Source: CBDIHP01 sp965279195
GTDB lineage: Bacteria; Planctomycetota; Planctomycetia; Isosphaerales; Isosphaeraceae
Direction of reading: 5' to 3'
NCBI GenBank assembly: GCA_965279195.1
Contig: CBDIHP010000036.1
Span: 167,035-231,034, forward strand
Length of the DNA stretch: 64,000 nucleotides
Part shown: in pieces, positions 44,272 to 54,788 of the stretch
Layout: the number at the start of each line of letters is the position of its first letter
Numbering within the stretch: the first letter of the stretch is position 1
Notes under the pieces: model-generated
Databases searched by the model: none
Seen by the model: only the letters and a program-made list of their open reading frames with translations
What the model was told of the DNA's origin: nothing
Position numbers and translations under genes: made by a program

Positions 44272-47200
44272 ATGAGCCCACGCGGCAGCCGGCACGCGGC
44301 ACGGTTCCTGGCCATAACCCTTGGTCTGTTGTGGAGTTCGGCCAGCATCGCGCAGGACCCAAAGCCCGAGGCGAGGCCGGCCCACCGGGCCCTCGCCCCG
44401 GCGGCCCCGACGGTCCCGGGCGCGGTCGTCGCGGCGCTCCAGGAGAAGAAGTATGACATCGCGGCTGACGCCCTGGCCCGCCTGGAGGCCGACGCCAAGG
44501 TCGCCACGGACAAGTCCTATTTTCTGTTCCTGAAAGGGATTGCGGAACGGCTCGGCGGCAAGGTGGACATCGCCCGCAGGACCTTGAACGAGGGGCTCGC
44601 GGCCGACCCCAAAGGGCCCTGGGTCGCGAAGCTCCGGTTCGAGCTGGCCACCCTGGAGCTGAACGCCGGCAAGCCGGCGGCGGCCGAGGAACTGGCGAGG
44701 GTCGAGGCCGAGGGCCTGCTGGCCGGGGATCGCAAGGACCGTCTGGCCGAGGTCTACCACGCCTTCGCCCGGCGCCTGCTGTCGCCCGATGACCCGGTCA
44801 CGCCCGCCAACCCGGCCGAGGCGTTCAGCCTCCTGACACTGGCCCGGGATATGGCCAAGAGCGAGGTCTTCCGCGCGAAGCTGCTGCTCGCCATGGGCGA
44901 GGCCCTCCAGAAGGCCGCCCAGCACCCTCAGGCGACGGCCCACTTCGAGACCTACCTTCGGGAGTACCCCAAGGGGGCCGACCGTCCGACCGTCCGGTTC
45001 CACCTGGGCGAGGCCCAGTTCGCCTCCGGCCAGGTCCTGCCCGCCCGCCTGACCTGGACCGACCTCGCCCGCGACCTGGAGAAGGACGCCGCCGGCGACC
45101 CCAACCTGGCCGAGATCCGGGCCAAGGCCCTTTACCGGATCGCCCTGACCCACGGGCTCCCCAACCCGCCCGACGACACCCAGCTCAACCTCGGCGTCGC
45201 CGCCCTCCAGCGCTATCTGGGCGCGTATCCCGCCCACGCCGATGCCGTGAAGGCCGCCTATCAAATCGGCCAGTCGTACCTCACCCGGGGCAAGAGCGAC
45301 CAGGCGATCGCCGCGTTCACCGCGTTCCTCAAAGGCGAAGGCTTCAAGGCCGAGTCGGACAGCACGAAGCGGGATCTCGACGAACTCTCCCGCACGGCCA
45401 CCTACCAGATCGGGGCCATCTACCAGGGGCAGGAGAAGTTCAACGAGGCCATTGCGGCTTACAAGGGCTATCTCGCAAAGTACCCCAATGGCGCCCAGTC
45501 GGCCGACGCCCAGCGGGCGATCCTCGACACCCAGCTCGCCGTCGCCGCCGACGCCCTGAGCCGCGAGCAGTACGGCGAGGCCCGCAAGGCCTGGACCGAC
45601 TTCGTCGCCCAGAACCCGCTCGACGGCCGCGTCCCCCAGCTCCTGTTCCAGGTCGGCGAGAGCTTCCAGACCCAGGGGCAGTACGACCAGGCCATCGCCG
45701 CCTGGGACACCTTGCTGAGCAAGTTCCCCGGGTCCGAGCCGGCCGCGCACGCCCAGTTCCAGATCGCCTCGATCCACGAGGAGCACAAGGGCGACCCCGC
45801 CGGTGCCATCGAGCGGTTCAAGAAGGTCGCCGCCGAGCCCTGGCGGTCGCAGGCTTTGGCCCGGGTCGCGGTGATGGAGTCGCGGGTCCTGACCGTCGTC
45901 ACCCCCCGGGCCTTCCGGTCTGGCGAGACGGCCCAGCTCCGGGTCACGACCCGGAACCTCGAGACCCTCACCTTCACCGCCTACAAGCTCAACGCCGAGA
46001 GCTACTTCCGCAAGAAGCACGACGTCGGCAACGTGGAGGCCCTCGACATCGGCCTCGTCGCACCCGACGCCGAGTGGACCGTGCCCGTCCCCGGCTTTGC
46101 GAAGTACAAGCCGGTCGAGTCGAGCTACGACCTCAAGGTCAAGGTCCCCGGCGTCTACGTCGTGAAGGTGACCGACGAGAAGCACCTCCAGGCGACCACG
46201 CTGGTCCTCGGCTCGGACATCGACGCCATCGTCAAGGTTTCGCGTGAACAGTTGCTGGTCTTTGCGCAGGACATGAAGACCGGCAAAGGCCGCCCGAACG
46301 CCCGCGTGCTGGTCTCCGACGGCTCGTCGATCATCCTGGAGAAGACCACCGGCGCGGACGGCGTGCTGTTGACGCCCTGGGAGCAGCCCCGCGAGCCCGG
46401 CGCCGGCCTGCACTACCTCGTGCTCGACGGAGAGAACGTCGCCGGCTCGGGCCTGAACGTCCCCGGCAAGGTCGCCCAGGGGCTCGCGGCCAAGGCGTAC
46501 ATCTACACCGACCGGCCCGCGTATCGGCCCGGCAGCCAGGTGTCGCTCCGGGGCGTGGTCCGAGAGACCAGCGAGGGGCAGTACAGCAACCCCTCGGGCC
46601 AGACCTACAAGCTGGAAGTCTACGACAGCCGCGGCCGCCTGCTCCTGAGCAAGCCCGAGACCCTCTCGGCCTTCGGCACCTTCTCCGAGAGCCTCACCCT
46701 CGACGAGTCCGCCCCCGTCGGCGGCTACCGCGTCCGGCTCTACCAGCCGGGCAAGAGCGACTTCTCGGGCGCGTTCGAGGTTCAGTCGTACCGTCTGGAA
46801 AAAGTCGATGTGTCGATCGACCTGCCCAGGACGGTCTACTTCCGGGGCGAGACCATCAAGGGTGAGGTAATCGCCAAATATCAATATGGTGCCCCGCTGG
46901 CGGGTCGGCCGATCCAGGTCATGCTGCCCGACGGCCGCATCCTGAACGGATCGACGACCGCCGAGGGCAAGTTCCCCATCGAATTCAAGACCGAGGGCTT
47001 CGCCGAGGAGCAGGGGCTCCAGATCGTGGCCAGGATGCCGCAGGACGGCGTCGCCACCCAGGCCAGCGTCATGCTCGCCATCCGGGCCTTCTCGATCGCA
47101 CTCAGGACCACCCGCGAGGTCTACCTCGACGGCGAGAGCTTCCAGCTCAACGTTAGCACCAATGACGCCCAGGGCAAGCCGACCGGCCAGGAATTGCGGG

Positions 47201-50200
47201 CGGCGGTCATCAAGAAGGTCAACGTCAACGGACGCATCAGCGAACGCCAGGTCCAGGAGAAGGTCGTCACCACCGACCCCAAGACGGGCGAGGCGTCGGT
47301 CAGCCTGGCCGTCAACGACGACCGGGGCGGCGACTTCATCGTCCGCGTCACCGGCAAGGACCGCTTCGGCAACCCGGTCTTCTCGGATCGGAACCTGCTC
47401 ATTTCCGGAAAAGATGATTCGGACCAGATCCGCCTGCTGGCCGACCGGCAGACGTTCAAGGTCGGCGAGACGGCCTCGGTGAAGCTGCACGCCAAGGGCA
47501 AGGGGGGCACCGCGCTCCTGGCCTGGGAAGGGGACCGGATCCTCACCTACAAGATCGTGACGCTGGCCCCCGGCGATACGCCCCTGACCTGGGCGGTGGA
47601 CGGGGCCCAGTTCCCGAATTTCACCCTGACCGCCTCGCGGATGGTCGACACCGAGTTCCACGAGGCGAAGCTCGACGTCCGCGTCGAGCGCGACCTGCGT
47701 GTGAGCCTGACCCCGAAGAACGAGGCCGTGGGGCCGGGCGAGGAGGTCGAGGTCGAGGTCTCGACCGTGGACCAGCTCGGCAAGCCGGTGGCGGCCGAGG
47801 TCTCGCTCGCCCTGATCGACCAGGCCCTGCTGCGGCTCTACGGCGACAAGCTGCCGCCCATCGGGACGTACTTCTATAACCAGACCCGCACGGGTGCCTT
47901 CGAAACCGAGGCGACCAACACCTTCAGCTACCAGCCCGGCACGACCCCCGTGGCCGAGGCCCTCGTCGAGGAGGCCGAACGCGCCGCCGCCCAGCTCGCC
48001 AACGACAGCCGCCGCGCCGGTGCGAGGCAGCAGGCCGGGGCAGTCGTCAGCGCCGACCGCTTCGACGGCCCCGCCAAGCCCGGCATTGCCCTGGCTGCCC
48101 CTGTCCCCGCGGCTGCACCGATGGCCCCGACGCCCTCCGACGGGATGATGATGGGCGGCATGGGAGGCGGCATGCCCGCGACGGCAGGCCGCATGAGGGG
48201 CTTCGCGAATCCCGACTTTACTATGAAAGAATCTGAGGGGCTCGAAAAAGACGCCAAGCTGGATGCCAACGCCTCGACCAACGGCCCCCTGGACCAGAGG
48301 TTGGGGCGCGGGCTCCTTCGCCTGGCCAGGTCGAAGGCCGAGGCCGGCGGCGAGGAGTCCCCCTCCCGCGAGCGGTTCGTCGAGACGGCCTACTGGAACC
48401 CGCGCGTGGTCACCGGGGCCGACGGCAAGACGACCGTCAAGTTCAAGGCCCCGGGGGCCCTGTCCGAGTACCGGTTCTCCGCCCGGGGCGTCACCGGCGC
48501 GGACACGCTCGTCGGCCAGACGACCGCGGGTCTCTCGGTCCGCAAGCCGTTCTTCGTCGACCTCCGCACCCCCGCCCGGCTCACCGAGGGCGACAAGCCC
48601 CGCTACCTCGCCCAGCTCCACCACGTCGGCATCAAGGGGAAGGTGGATCTGAGCCTGACGATCTACGCCGGCGGCCAGACCTCGACCTTCCCGAAGACCC
48701 TGGAACTCAAGGGCGACGGCGTCGAGGAGGTCCTCTTCGAACCCGTCGCCGTGCCGCAAGGGGACAGCGTCCGGCTCACCTTGACGGCGAAGGCCGGCGA
48801 GGCGACGGATGAACTGATCAGCGAGATTCCCGTCCGACCCTGGGGCATCGAGGCGGTGGCCTCGGCCTCGGGCACGTCGAGCAACGACGCCACTGTGTTC
48901 GTCGGCCTCCCGGTGGGCCGGGCGTATGAGAACCCCGAGATGCGGATCGTCCTCGCCCCGACCCTCCGCCGGCTCCTGATCGAGCTGGCCGTCGGCCGCG
49001 ACCCGGTCATCCTCTATCGCTCGATCATGCCCCCGCCCGAGACCCAGACCGACCGGGCCGGCGAGCTGATCGCCGCCACCTCGGCCCTCCAGTACCTCCG
49101 GGCCGTCGGCGCCAGCAACGCCCCCGAGGCCACCCGCCTGGCCGATCGCATCCAGGGGCTCGCATCCGAGCTGATCACCTCCCAGAATGATGACGGCGGC
49201 TGGCCCTGGATCAACCCCGGGGTCGACCAGCCGAAGCGTCCCAGCGAGCCGATGGCGTCCGCCCGCGCGGCCTGGGCCCTGGCCTCGGCCGAGCCACTCG
49301 GCCTGATGCCCGACGCCGCCCCGCTCGACCGGGCGGCCACCTTCCTCACCCAGCAGTTCGCCCGGACCGACAACGGCGACCTCGACGCCCGCGCGATGAT
49401 CCTCCACGCCCTCAGCACCCGGGGCAAGGCGACATTCGAGCAGGCCAATATGCTCAATCGCTTCCGTAACGGGATGTCCGACACCGCCCTGGCTTACCTG
49501 GCATTGACCTTCGCCAACCTCGACCGGTCCACGCTGGCCAACGAGGTCATCGGCATCCTCGCCCCGCGCGGCAAGACCGAGGCGGCCGGGGCCAACCTGC
49601 CGCCCCGCAAGTACTGGAACGGCACGGCCTCGTCCCGCCGCCACGGCGGCCCGGCCGAGACCACGGCCCTGGGTGGCCTATGCCTACGCCCGGGTCCGCC
49701 CGCAGGATCGCGACCTGGACGCCGCCGCCAACTGGCTGCTCGCCCACCGGGTCGGCAACGGCTGGCAGCCGCACCACGCCAAGGGGCCGGCCCTCGCCGC
49801 GCTGGGGGCCTACTACGCCCGGGCCGAGGCCGCCGAGGACCGCTATCGCCTGACCGTCCGGGTCAACGACCAGGTCGTCCCACGTCGCCGACGTCGCCGG
49901 GCCCGGCGAGGGCAAGGCCGTCGCCGTGCCCAATAAGGTGCTCAGGCTCGGGGCCCCGAACAAGGTCAGCTTCGACATCGAGGGCCGGGGGACCTTCGGC
50001 TACGCCATCGCCCTGACCGGCTTCGCCCGCGACTTCGGCCCCGAGCAGGATCGCCAGGGCAAGCCGTCCCTGATCACCGACCGCAAGTACCTCGCCGTGG
50101 GAGCCCGAGCTCGACGGCAAGCCACGGCCCGTCGGGTTCGCCACCGTCATCAACGCTCAAGGGTTTGAGAATAAGGTCACGCAAGTCGGCCTCGGGGGCA

Positions 50201-52386
50201 GGGCCCGGATCCAGGTCGACGGCACCCGCTACACCCAGGGCAACCAGCCCCAGTGGGACCAGGACTTCCTCGTCATCGAGGAGACCCTGCCCGCCGGCAC
50301 GACCCTGATCGAGGGGAGCGTCAAGACCGGGGCCGACTCGTGGAGCATCCAGGACAACGTCCTCAGCCTCTACGTCTCGCCGGGCCACTGGCCGGGCACG
50401 ACCAGCTACGAGGTCTTCGGCTACCTGCCGGGCGACTACCGCGCCCTGCCGACCCGGATCCGCAGCGTCTACGAGCCGGGCCGGGTCCACCTCGGGCCGG
50501 CGAGCGACCTCAAGGTGCTCTCGCCCGGAGAGAAGGGGACCGACCCCTACAAGGCCACACCCGACGAGCTCTACAACCGCGGCAAGATCCACTACGACGC
50601 CGGCCGGTTCGCCGAGGCCTCCGAGCCCCTGGAGGAACTCTTCGGCGGCTACACCCTCCGCGACGACATCGCCCGCGAGGCCGCCCGGATGCTGCTCACA
50701 ATTCACATCAAGGAATATAACGCACGCAAGGTTGTTCAATACTTCGAGGTCCTCAAGGAGAAGTCGCCCGACCTGGTCATCCCGTTCGACGAGGTGCTGG
50801 TGGTCGGGCGGGCCTATCGAGATATCAACGAGCATGAGAGAGCCTTCCTGGTCTGGCGGGCCATCGTCGAGGCCAGCTACCTGGAGGACGCCCGCGTCGG
50901 CGAGACCCTCCGCCAGCGAGGCAGGACGCTCGACGCCATCGCCTACCTCGCGGACCTGTGGCGGGAATACCCCAACACGGCGTCGATCGAGTCCGACTTC
51001 TTCGGGCTCTCGCAGGTCCTCGCCGGGGCCGCCGGCCGGGCGATCACCGACCCGGTCCTCCGCAAGGAGCTGGCCGAGACCGGCGTGACCCGGTCGGACC
51101 TGCTGCTCCAGACGATCCGGATGATTCAGGTGTTGCTGGCGCAATCGCCCCAGAATCCGATCGCCGACGAGGCCAGCCTGGCGCTCGTCGGGGCCTTCCT
51201 GGAGCTCGAGGACTTCCCCTCGGTCGTCGCCCTCTCGGCCCGGTACGCCAGGCTCTTCCCCAAGAGCACGTTCCTCGACAGCTTCCAGTACTCCGAGGCC
51301 CTCGGCCGGTTCCAGCTCGGCGAGTACGACCGGGCGATCGAGGTCGCCCAGGCGATCGCCAACGCCACGTATAAGGATGCCAACGGGGTGGACCAGCCCA
51401 GCCCCAACAAGTGGCAGGCCCTCTACATCCTGGGCCAGATCTACGACGCCCGCCGCCAGCCGGCGAAGGCCATCGAGTTCTACAAGCAGGTCGCCGAGCG
51501 GTTCACCGACGCCGCCGGCGCGGTCAAGGCCATGACCCGCAAGGGCCTGAAACTCCCCGAGGTCACCATCGTCCGGCCCGGCTCGGCCCCGGCGGGCAAG
51601 GGCGTCTCGGCGGAGGACCTCGCCTCGGGCAACGCCTTCGGCAGGGACCGGGTCGTGCTCGACTACCGCAACATCGCCGACACCGACGTGAAGGTCTACC
51701 CCGTGGACCTGATGCGGCTCTACCTCACCCGGCGCAACCTCGACGGCATCGCGGGCATCGACCTCGCCGGCATCACCCCCAAGGTCGAGACCCCGGTGAC
51801 CCTCGGCGACGGCCAGGATTTCGATGACAGGAAGAAGGTCCTCGAACTCGGCCTCAAGGAGGACGGGGCTTACCTGGTGATGATTCGCGGCGGCGATCTC
51901 TACGCCTCCGGCATCGCCCTGGTCACCCCGCTGGAACTTGAGGTCCAGGAGGAGGCCGAGGCCGGCCGGGTCCGCGTGGTGGTTCGCGACGCGAAGACCA
52001 AGGCCTATGTCTCCAAGGTCCAGGTCAAGGTGATCGGCACGGAGAATCCCACCTTCCTCTCCGGCCAGACCGACCTCCGCGGTGTGTTCGTCGCCGAGGG
52101 CGTCCGTGGGCAGGTCACGGCCGTCGCCCGCAAGGGGACGAATCAGTATGCGTTCTATCGGGGAACGTCCCGCGTCGGTGCCCCGCCGGTCCCGGCCGCG
52201 CCGACCGCCCCCGGCGGCAAGCCCGGCGACCCCGCCCCGGCCCAGATCCAGGCCGGCCAGCAGGATCAGGGCCTCGACGCCAACCTCAAGAGCCTGAACT
52301 CCGACAACCAGAACCGCCAGATCAACCGCCTCCAGAACCGCTACAACGACATCCGCAAGGGCATTCGGACTCAGGAAGCTCGATAA
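44272..52386 (+). CDS. Giant TPR/alpha-2-macroglobulin protein, three frameshifts
   Basis: About 2703 residues once frames are joined. A signal peptide (SRHAARFLAITLGLLWSSAS) leads to TPR-like repeats (to about 510), MG-type beta-sandwich domains including the TDRPAYRPG-type MG2 motif (AKAYIYTDRPAYRPGSQV, about 740), a flexible glycine-methionine-rich bait-like region near 48130-48190 and the A2M domain around 48380 (FVETAYWNPRVVTGADGKTT). No thioester CxEQ is visible. The TED-like helical part follows. Frame moves +1 at about 49669, 49880 and 50095; each can be undone by removing one base from a GGG, CCC or GGG run, restoring continuity to the 52386 stop. The C-terminal TPR-like half follows. 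Bacterial A2Ms trap proteases or tie into envelope defence. Confidence 0.9.
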
Positions 52387-52408
52387 TCCTTGATGTTTCG
52401 ATGTCCTT

Positions 52409-52463
52409 GGGCCCGCTTCGGCGGACCCTAAGGCCCCGGAGGAATCCGGGGCCTTTTTGTTTT
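52409..52463 (+). terminator. Intrinsic terminator after the A2M gene
   Basis: A hairpin GGGCCCGC-TTCG-GCGGACCC (52409-52428) is followed by a strong GGCCCCGGA-ggaa-TCCGGGGCC hairpin (52432-52453) and TTTTTGTTTT. This is a textbook rho-independent terminator. Confidence 0.85.
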
Positions 52464-52541
52464 GTTGAGGTTGACTTTTGTTTTGCGAAAACCAATAATC
52501 TTGAGGTGGAAATCAACAATGTGAAAGATGGCGGACGCCGC

Positions 52542-52865
52542 ATGGATCGAGAGGGCCGAGAGATCCCGGCCTGGCTGGGGGCGCTGGAGGCGGAGGACGT
52601 CGTGTTCCTCAAGCGTTTCCTGCTGGCCTCGGGCTCGCTCAAGGCCCTGGCGGAGGAGTACGGCGTTTCGTATCCGACGCTGAGGGGGCGGCTCGATCGC
52701 CTGATCGCGAAGGTCCGCGCGGCGGACGAGGCGGCGGCGCTGGATCCGTTCGAGCGGGCCCTGCGGGTCCGGGTGGCCGAGGGCAAGCTCACGGCGGCCG
52801 TCGCCCGGGAGTTGCTCGAAGCCCATCGCGCGGCGGTCAAGGAATCGCTGGAGAAACCGTCATGA
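52542..52865 (+). CDS. DUF2089-family small helix-turn-helix protein
   Basis: From ATG 52542 (MDREGREIPAWLG; an in-frame GTG lies at 52521), 107 residues. LEAEDVVFLKRFLLASGSLK followed by LAEEYGVSYPTLRGRLDRLI is the DUF2089 signature, a helix-turn-helix likely to bind DNA. It starts after the A2M terminator, so it has its own promoter. The downstream membrane protein overlaps its stop codon by 4 bases (ATGA), as in the known pairing of small regulators with membrane proteins. Confidence 0.8.
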   Translation: MDREGREIPAWLGALEAEDVVFLKRFLLASGSLKALAEEYGVSYPTLRGRLDRLIAKVRAADEAAALDPFERALRVRVAEGKLTAAVARELLEAHRAAVKESLEKPS

Positions 52866-53206
52866 GCGAACCCTGGTTCAACCCGAACCTTTACGCGTGG
52901 ATCCCCGGCACCCTTATGGGCGTGATGGGGGGCGTGCTAGGCAGCCTGGGCGGCACCCTCGCGCCCCAGGGCAAGGCCAAGGGGCTGGTGCTGGGCCTGT
53001 TCCGGGGGATGATCGTCGTGTCGGCCCTGCTCCTGATCGTCGCCGCGGTCGCCCTCGCGCAGGGGCAACCCTACGGCATCTGGTACGGCCTCGGGCTCCC
53101 CGGGCTGATGGGCACGATCCTCTTCCCTTCTCTCCTCCCCCTCATGAATCTCCGCTACCGCCAGGCCGAGGAGCGGAAGATCCACGCCCGTGACGCCCTC
53201 GACTGA
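52862..53206 (+). CDS. Small membrane protein coupled to DUF2089 gene
   Basis: 114 residues with three hydrophobic segments (about 13-33, 46-67, 72-95) and a basic cytoplasmic tail (RYRQAEERKIHARD). ATG 52862 overlaps the DUF2089 stop by 4 bases. The function is unknown, probably linked to the regulator. Confidence 0.75.
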   Translation: MSEPWFNPNLYAWIPGTLMGVMGGVLGSLGGTLAPQGKAKGLVLGLFRGMIVVSALLLIVAAVALAQGQPYGIWYGLGLPGLMGTILFPSLLPLMNLRYRQAEERKIHARDALD

Positions 53207-53257
53207 TCTGGGACGTCGATCCTCGAACCGGATTGTCAAAGAGCGCGCAGCCCCTTC

Positions 53258-53400
53258 GGTGTGCGGGAGCTAAGCGACCGCTTTCGTGCGGAATCCGGCG
53301 GTGGATCGAGGCCGGAATGACCGGGCGGCGCGGTCAGGTCGCGGGCTTCTCCTCGTCTTTGGGTCTCGGGAAAGCGGCCGCTGCGCTCCCGCACTCCAAA
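53258..53400. repeat. Second inverted doublet of the GTGCGGGAGC repeat
   Basis: A forward copy GTGTGCGGGAGCTAAGCGAC (from 53260, ending CGCTTTCGTGCG) faces a reverse copy AAGCGGCCGCTGCGCTCCCG...CACTCC (to about 53397). It matches the doublet at 33278-33393. The right copy lies inside the C-terminal codons of the next gene. Confidence 0.75.
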
Positions 53401-54506
53401 TCGCCGGGACGAACCCATTTCGCCGTATCGTCTGACCCGCGAAGGCCGTAGCCCTCGTCATTCCGGACGGAGTCGGGCGGCGGGGACATGGGCGTCAGGG
53501 GAGGCGGGGGCTCAGGGGCGGGCTCGGGGGGCGTCTCCGGTTGCGGTTCGCATTCGTTCGGATGTTCATCCCGGCGCATGCGGTGTTGTTCGAGTTCCTC
53601 GATGAGCCGGCGACGCTGGTTTTCACGCGAACGTATGTAACGACGCAGACGCTCGGACTCGACGGAATCATCGAACGTGCTGGCGAGGGCGGCCAGGGTC
53701 AGGCCGGGGTCGGGTCGGGCGGCGAGTTCGTCGCGGCGAAGGCGGACCTCGGCGAGGCGGCGTTCGAGGATCGATCTCAACTCGGCGCGCCAGGCCGGGT
53801 AGTGCTGCCGCGCGATCCCGCCCCGGGACCTCTCGTGCTCGGACTGCGACGCGTTGGTGATCTCGCGGATCGGTTCCAGCCCGGGGACGCCGTTCGGCCA
53901 CACCGCGCCGTACTCCGCGCTGCCGAGGGCCAATGCGAGCGCCTTGGCCCGGGAGATCCGCAGCCGGCCGGGCTGGGCGGGGGCGCAGAGGGCGTCGAGG
54001 CGGTCGTCGAACCTCGCCAGCCACCAATCGGCATCCACGGCGTCGATCATCTCTTGAAGTGAATCGATGATCCACTGACAGCCGTGTTTCGTCCGCAATA
54101 ATCCGCGGACCGCCCGCGACGGTTCGGCTTCGATCAGGCCCACCAGCCGGGAAACCTCCTCGTCCCGCCGTTCCTCCTCGGCCTCCTCGGCAGTCGACGC
54201 GCGGATGACCACGCGGGCCTCCTCGGCCCTCTCGGCGCGGTCGACCTGCCATGCGATCATAGCGATGCGTTCGAGCAGTTGCGACTCCCTGGCGTCGCGC
54301 GGGGGGACGGGCTCGGCCGCCACCTGCTCCTCGACGAACGCCCGCATCTGCCCCTGGTGTTCCCCCGGCCAGGCCACGCCCTCGCCGGCGAGCCCGTGTT
54401 TGTACGCATTCGCACGCGAGCGTTCCTTTCCCGCCTCGGTCCGAGGGCCCGTGCTCTTCCTGGCGTTCTCGCGGTTGGCCAATGTGCGCGCATCGAGACA
54501 ATTCAT
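53334..54506 (-). CDS. Conserved hypothetical, STGPRT-type N-terminus
   Basis: The start is taken at MNCLDARTLANRENARKSTG (ATG 54506), giving 390 residues. The N-terminal phrase NARKSTGPRTEAGKERSRAN...KHGLAG recurs in many hypothetical proteins of Planctomycetota and other bacteria. The rest is helical with coiled-coil charge patterns (AERAEEARVVIRASTAEEAE). The C-terminus is proline-rich, and its last segment LECGSAAAAFPRP is a translation of the palindromic repeat at 53366-53400, so the natural end probably lies upstream of it. Unknown function. Confidence 0.65.
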   Translation of the reverse strand: MNCLDARTLANRENARKSTGPRTEAGKERSRANAYKHGLAGEGVAWPGEHQGQMRAFVEEQVAAEPVPPRDARESQLLERIAMIAWQVDRAERAEEARVVIRASTAEEAEEERRDEEVSRLVGLIEAEPSRAVRGLLRTKHGCQWIIDSLQEMIDAVDADWWLARFDDRLDALCAPAQPGRLRISRAKALALALGSAEYGAVWPNGVPGLEPIREITNASQSEHERSRGGIARQHYPAWRAELRSILERRLAEVRLRRDELAARPDPGLTLAALASTFDDSVESERLRRYIRSRENQRRRLIEELEQHRMRRDEHPNECEPQPETPPEPAPEPPPPLTPMSPPPDSVRNDEGYGLRGSDDTAKWVRPGDLECGSAAAAFPRPKDEEKPAT

Positions 54507-54634
54507 GTGAGGACATCTCCCGGTTGCGGATCTTTGAAAGAGATCAACCCTGGAGATGACTATGGGATCTGCCGGCGTGCCCGTTGGTGCAAAATAGGCG
54601 AGATTTTCGGACGAGGATCGGGTTGTTTCGGTCG

Positions 54635-54780
54635 TAGGGCGTGGTGCCACGCACGACGCGTGGCTCCGCACTGACACCGGCGGACAAACCCGTGATCGGG
54701 GGCAGCCGCCCGCGCGGCCGGGATAGGGCCGAGGTGCGGTGGACGCGACCCTGCGGGATCGCGTGGCACCACACCCTACG
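54635..54780. repeat. Inverted doublet of the TAGGGYGTGGTGCC repeat
   Basis: The left arm begins TAGGGCGTGGTGCCACGC (54636) and includes GTGGCTCCGCAC. The right arm (54733-54780) is its inverse, ending GTGGCACCACACCCTAC. Similar doublets lie at 62436-62580 and 63324-63443. Confidence 0.75.
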
Positions 54781-54788
54781 GGGCCGCG

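Noticed and set aside
43894..49644. Upstream extension of the MoxR partner frame to 49644
   Set aside because: The stretch is opposite the A2M gene, and the start ATG 43893 gives a normal-sized protein.
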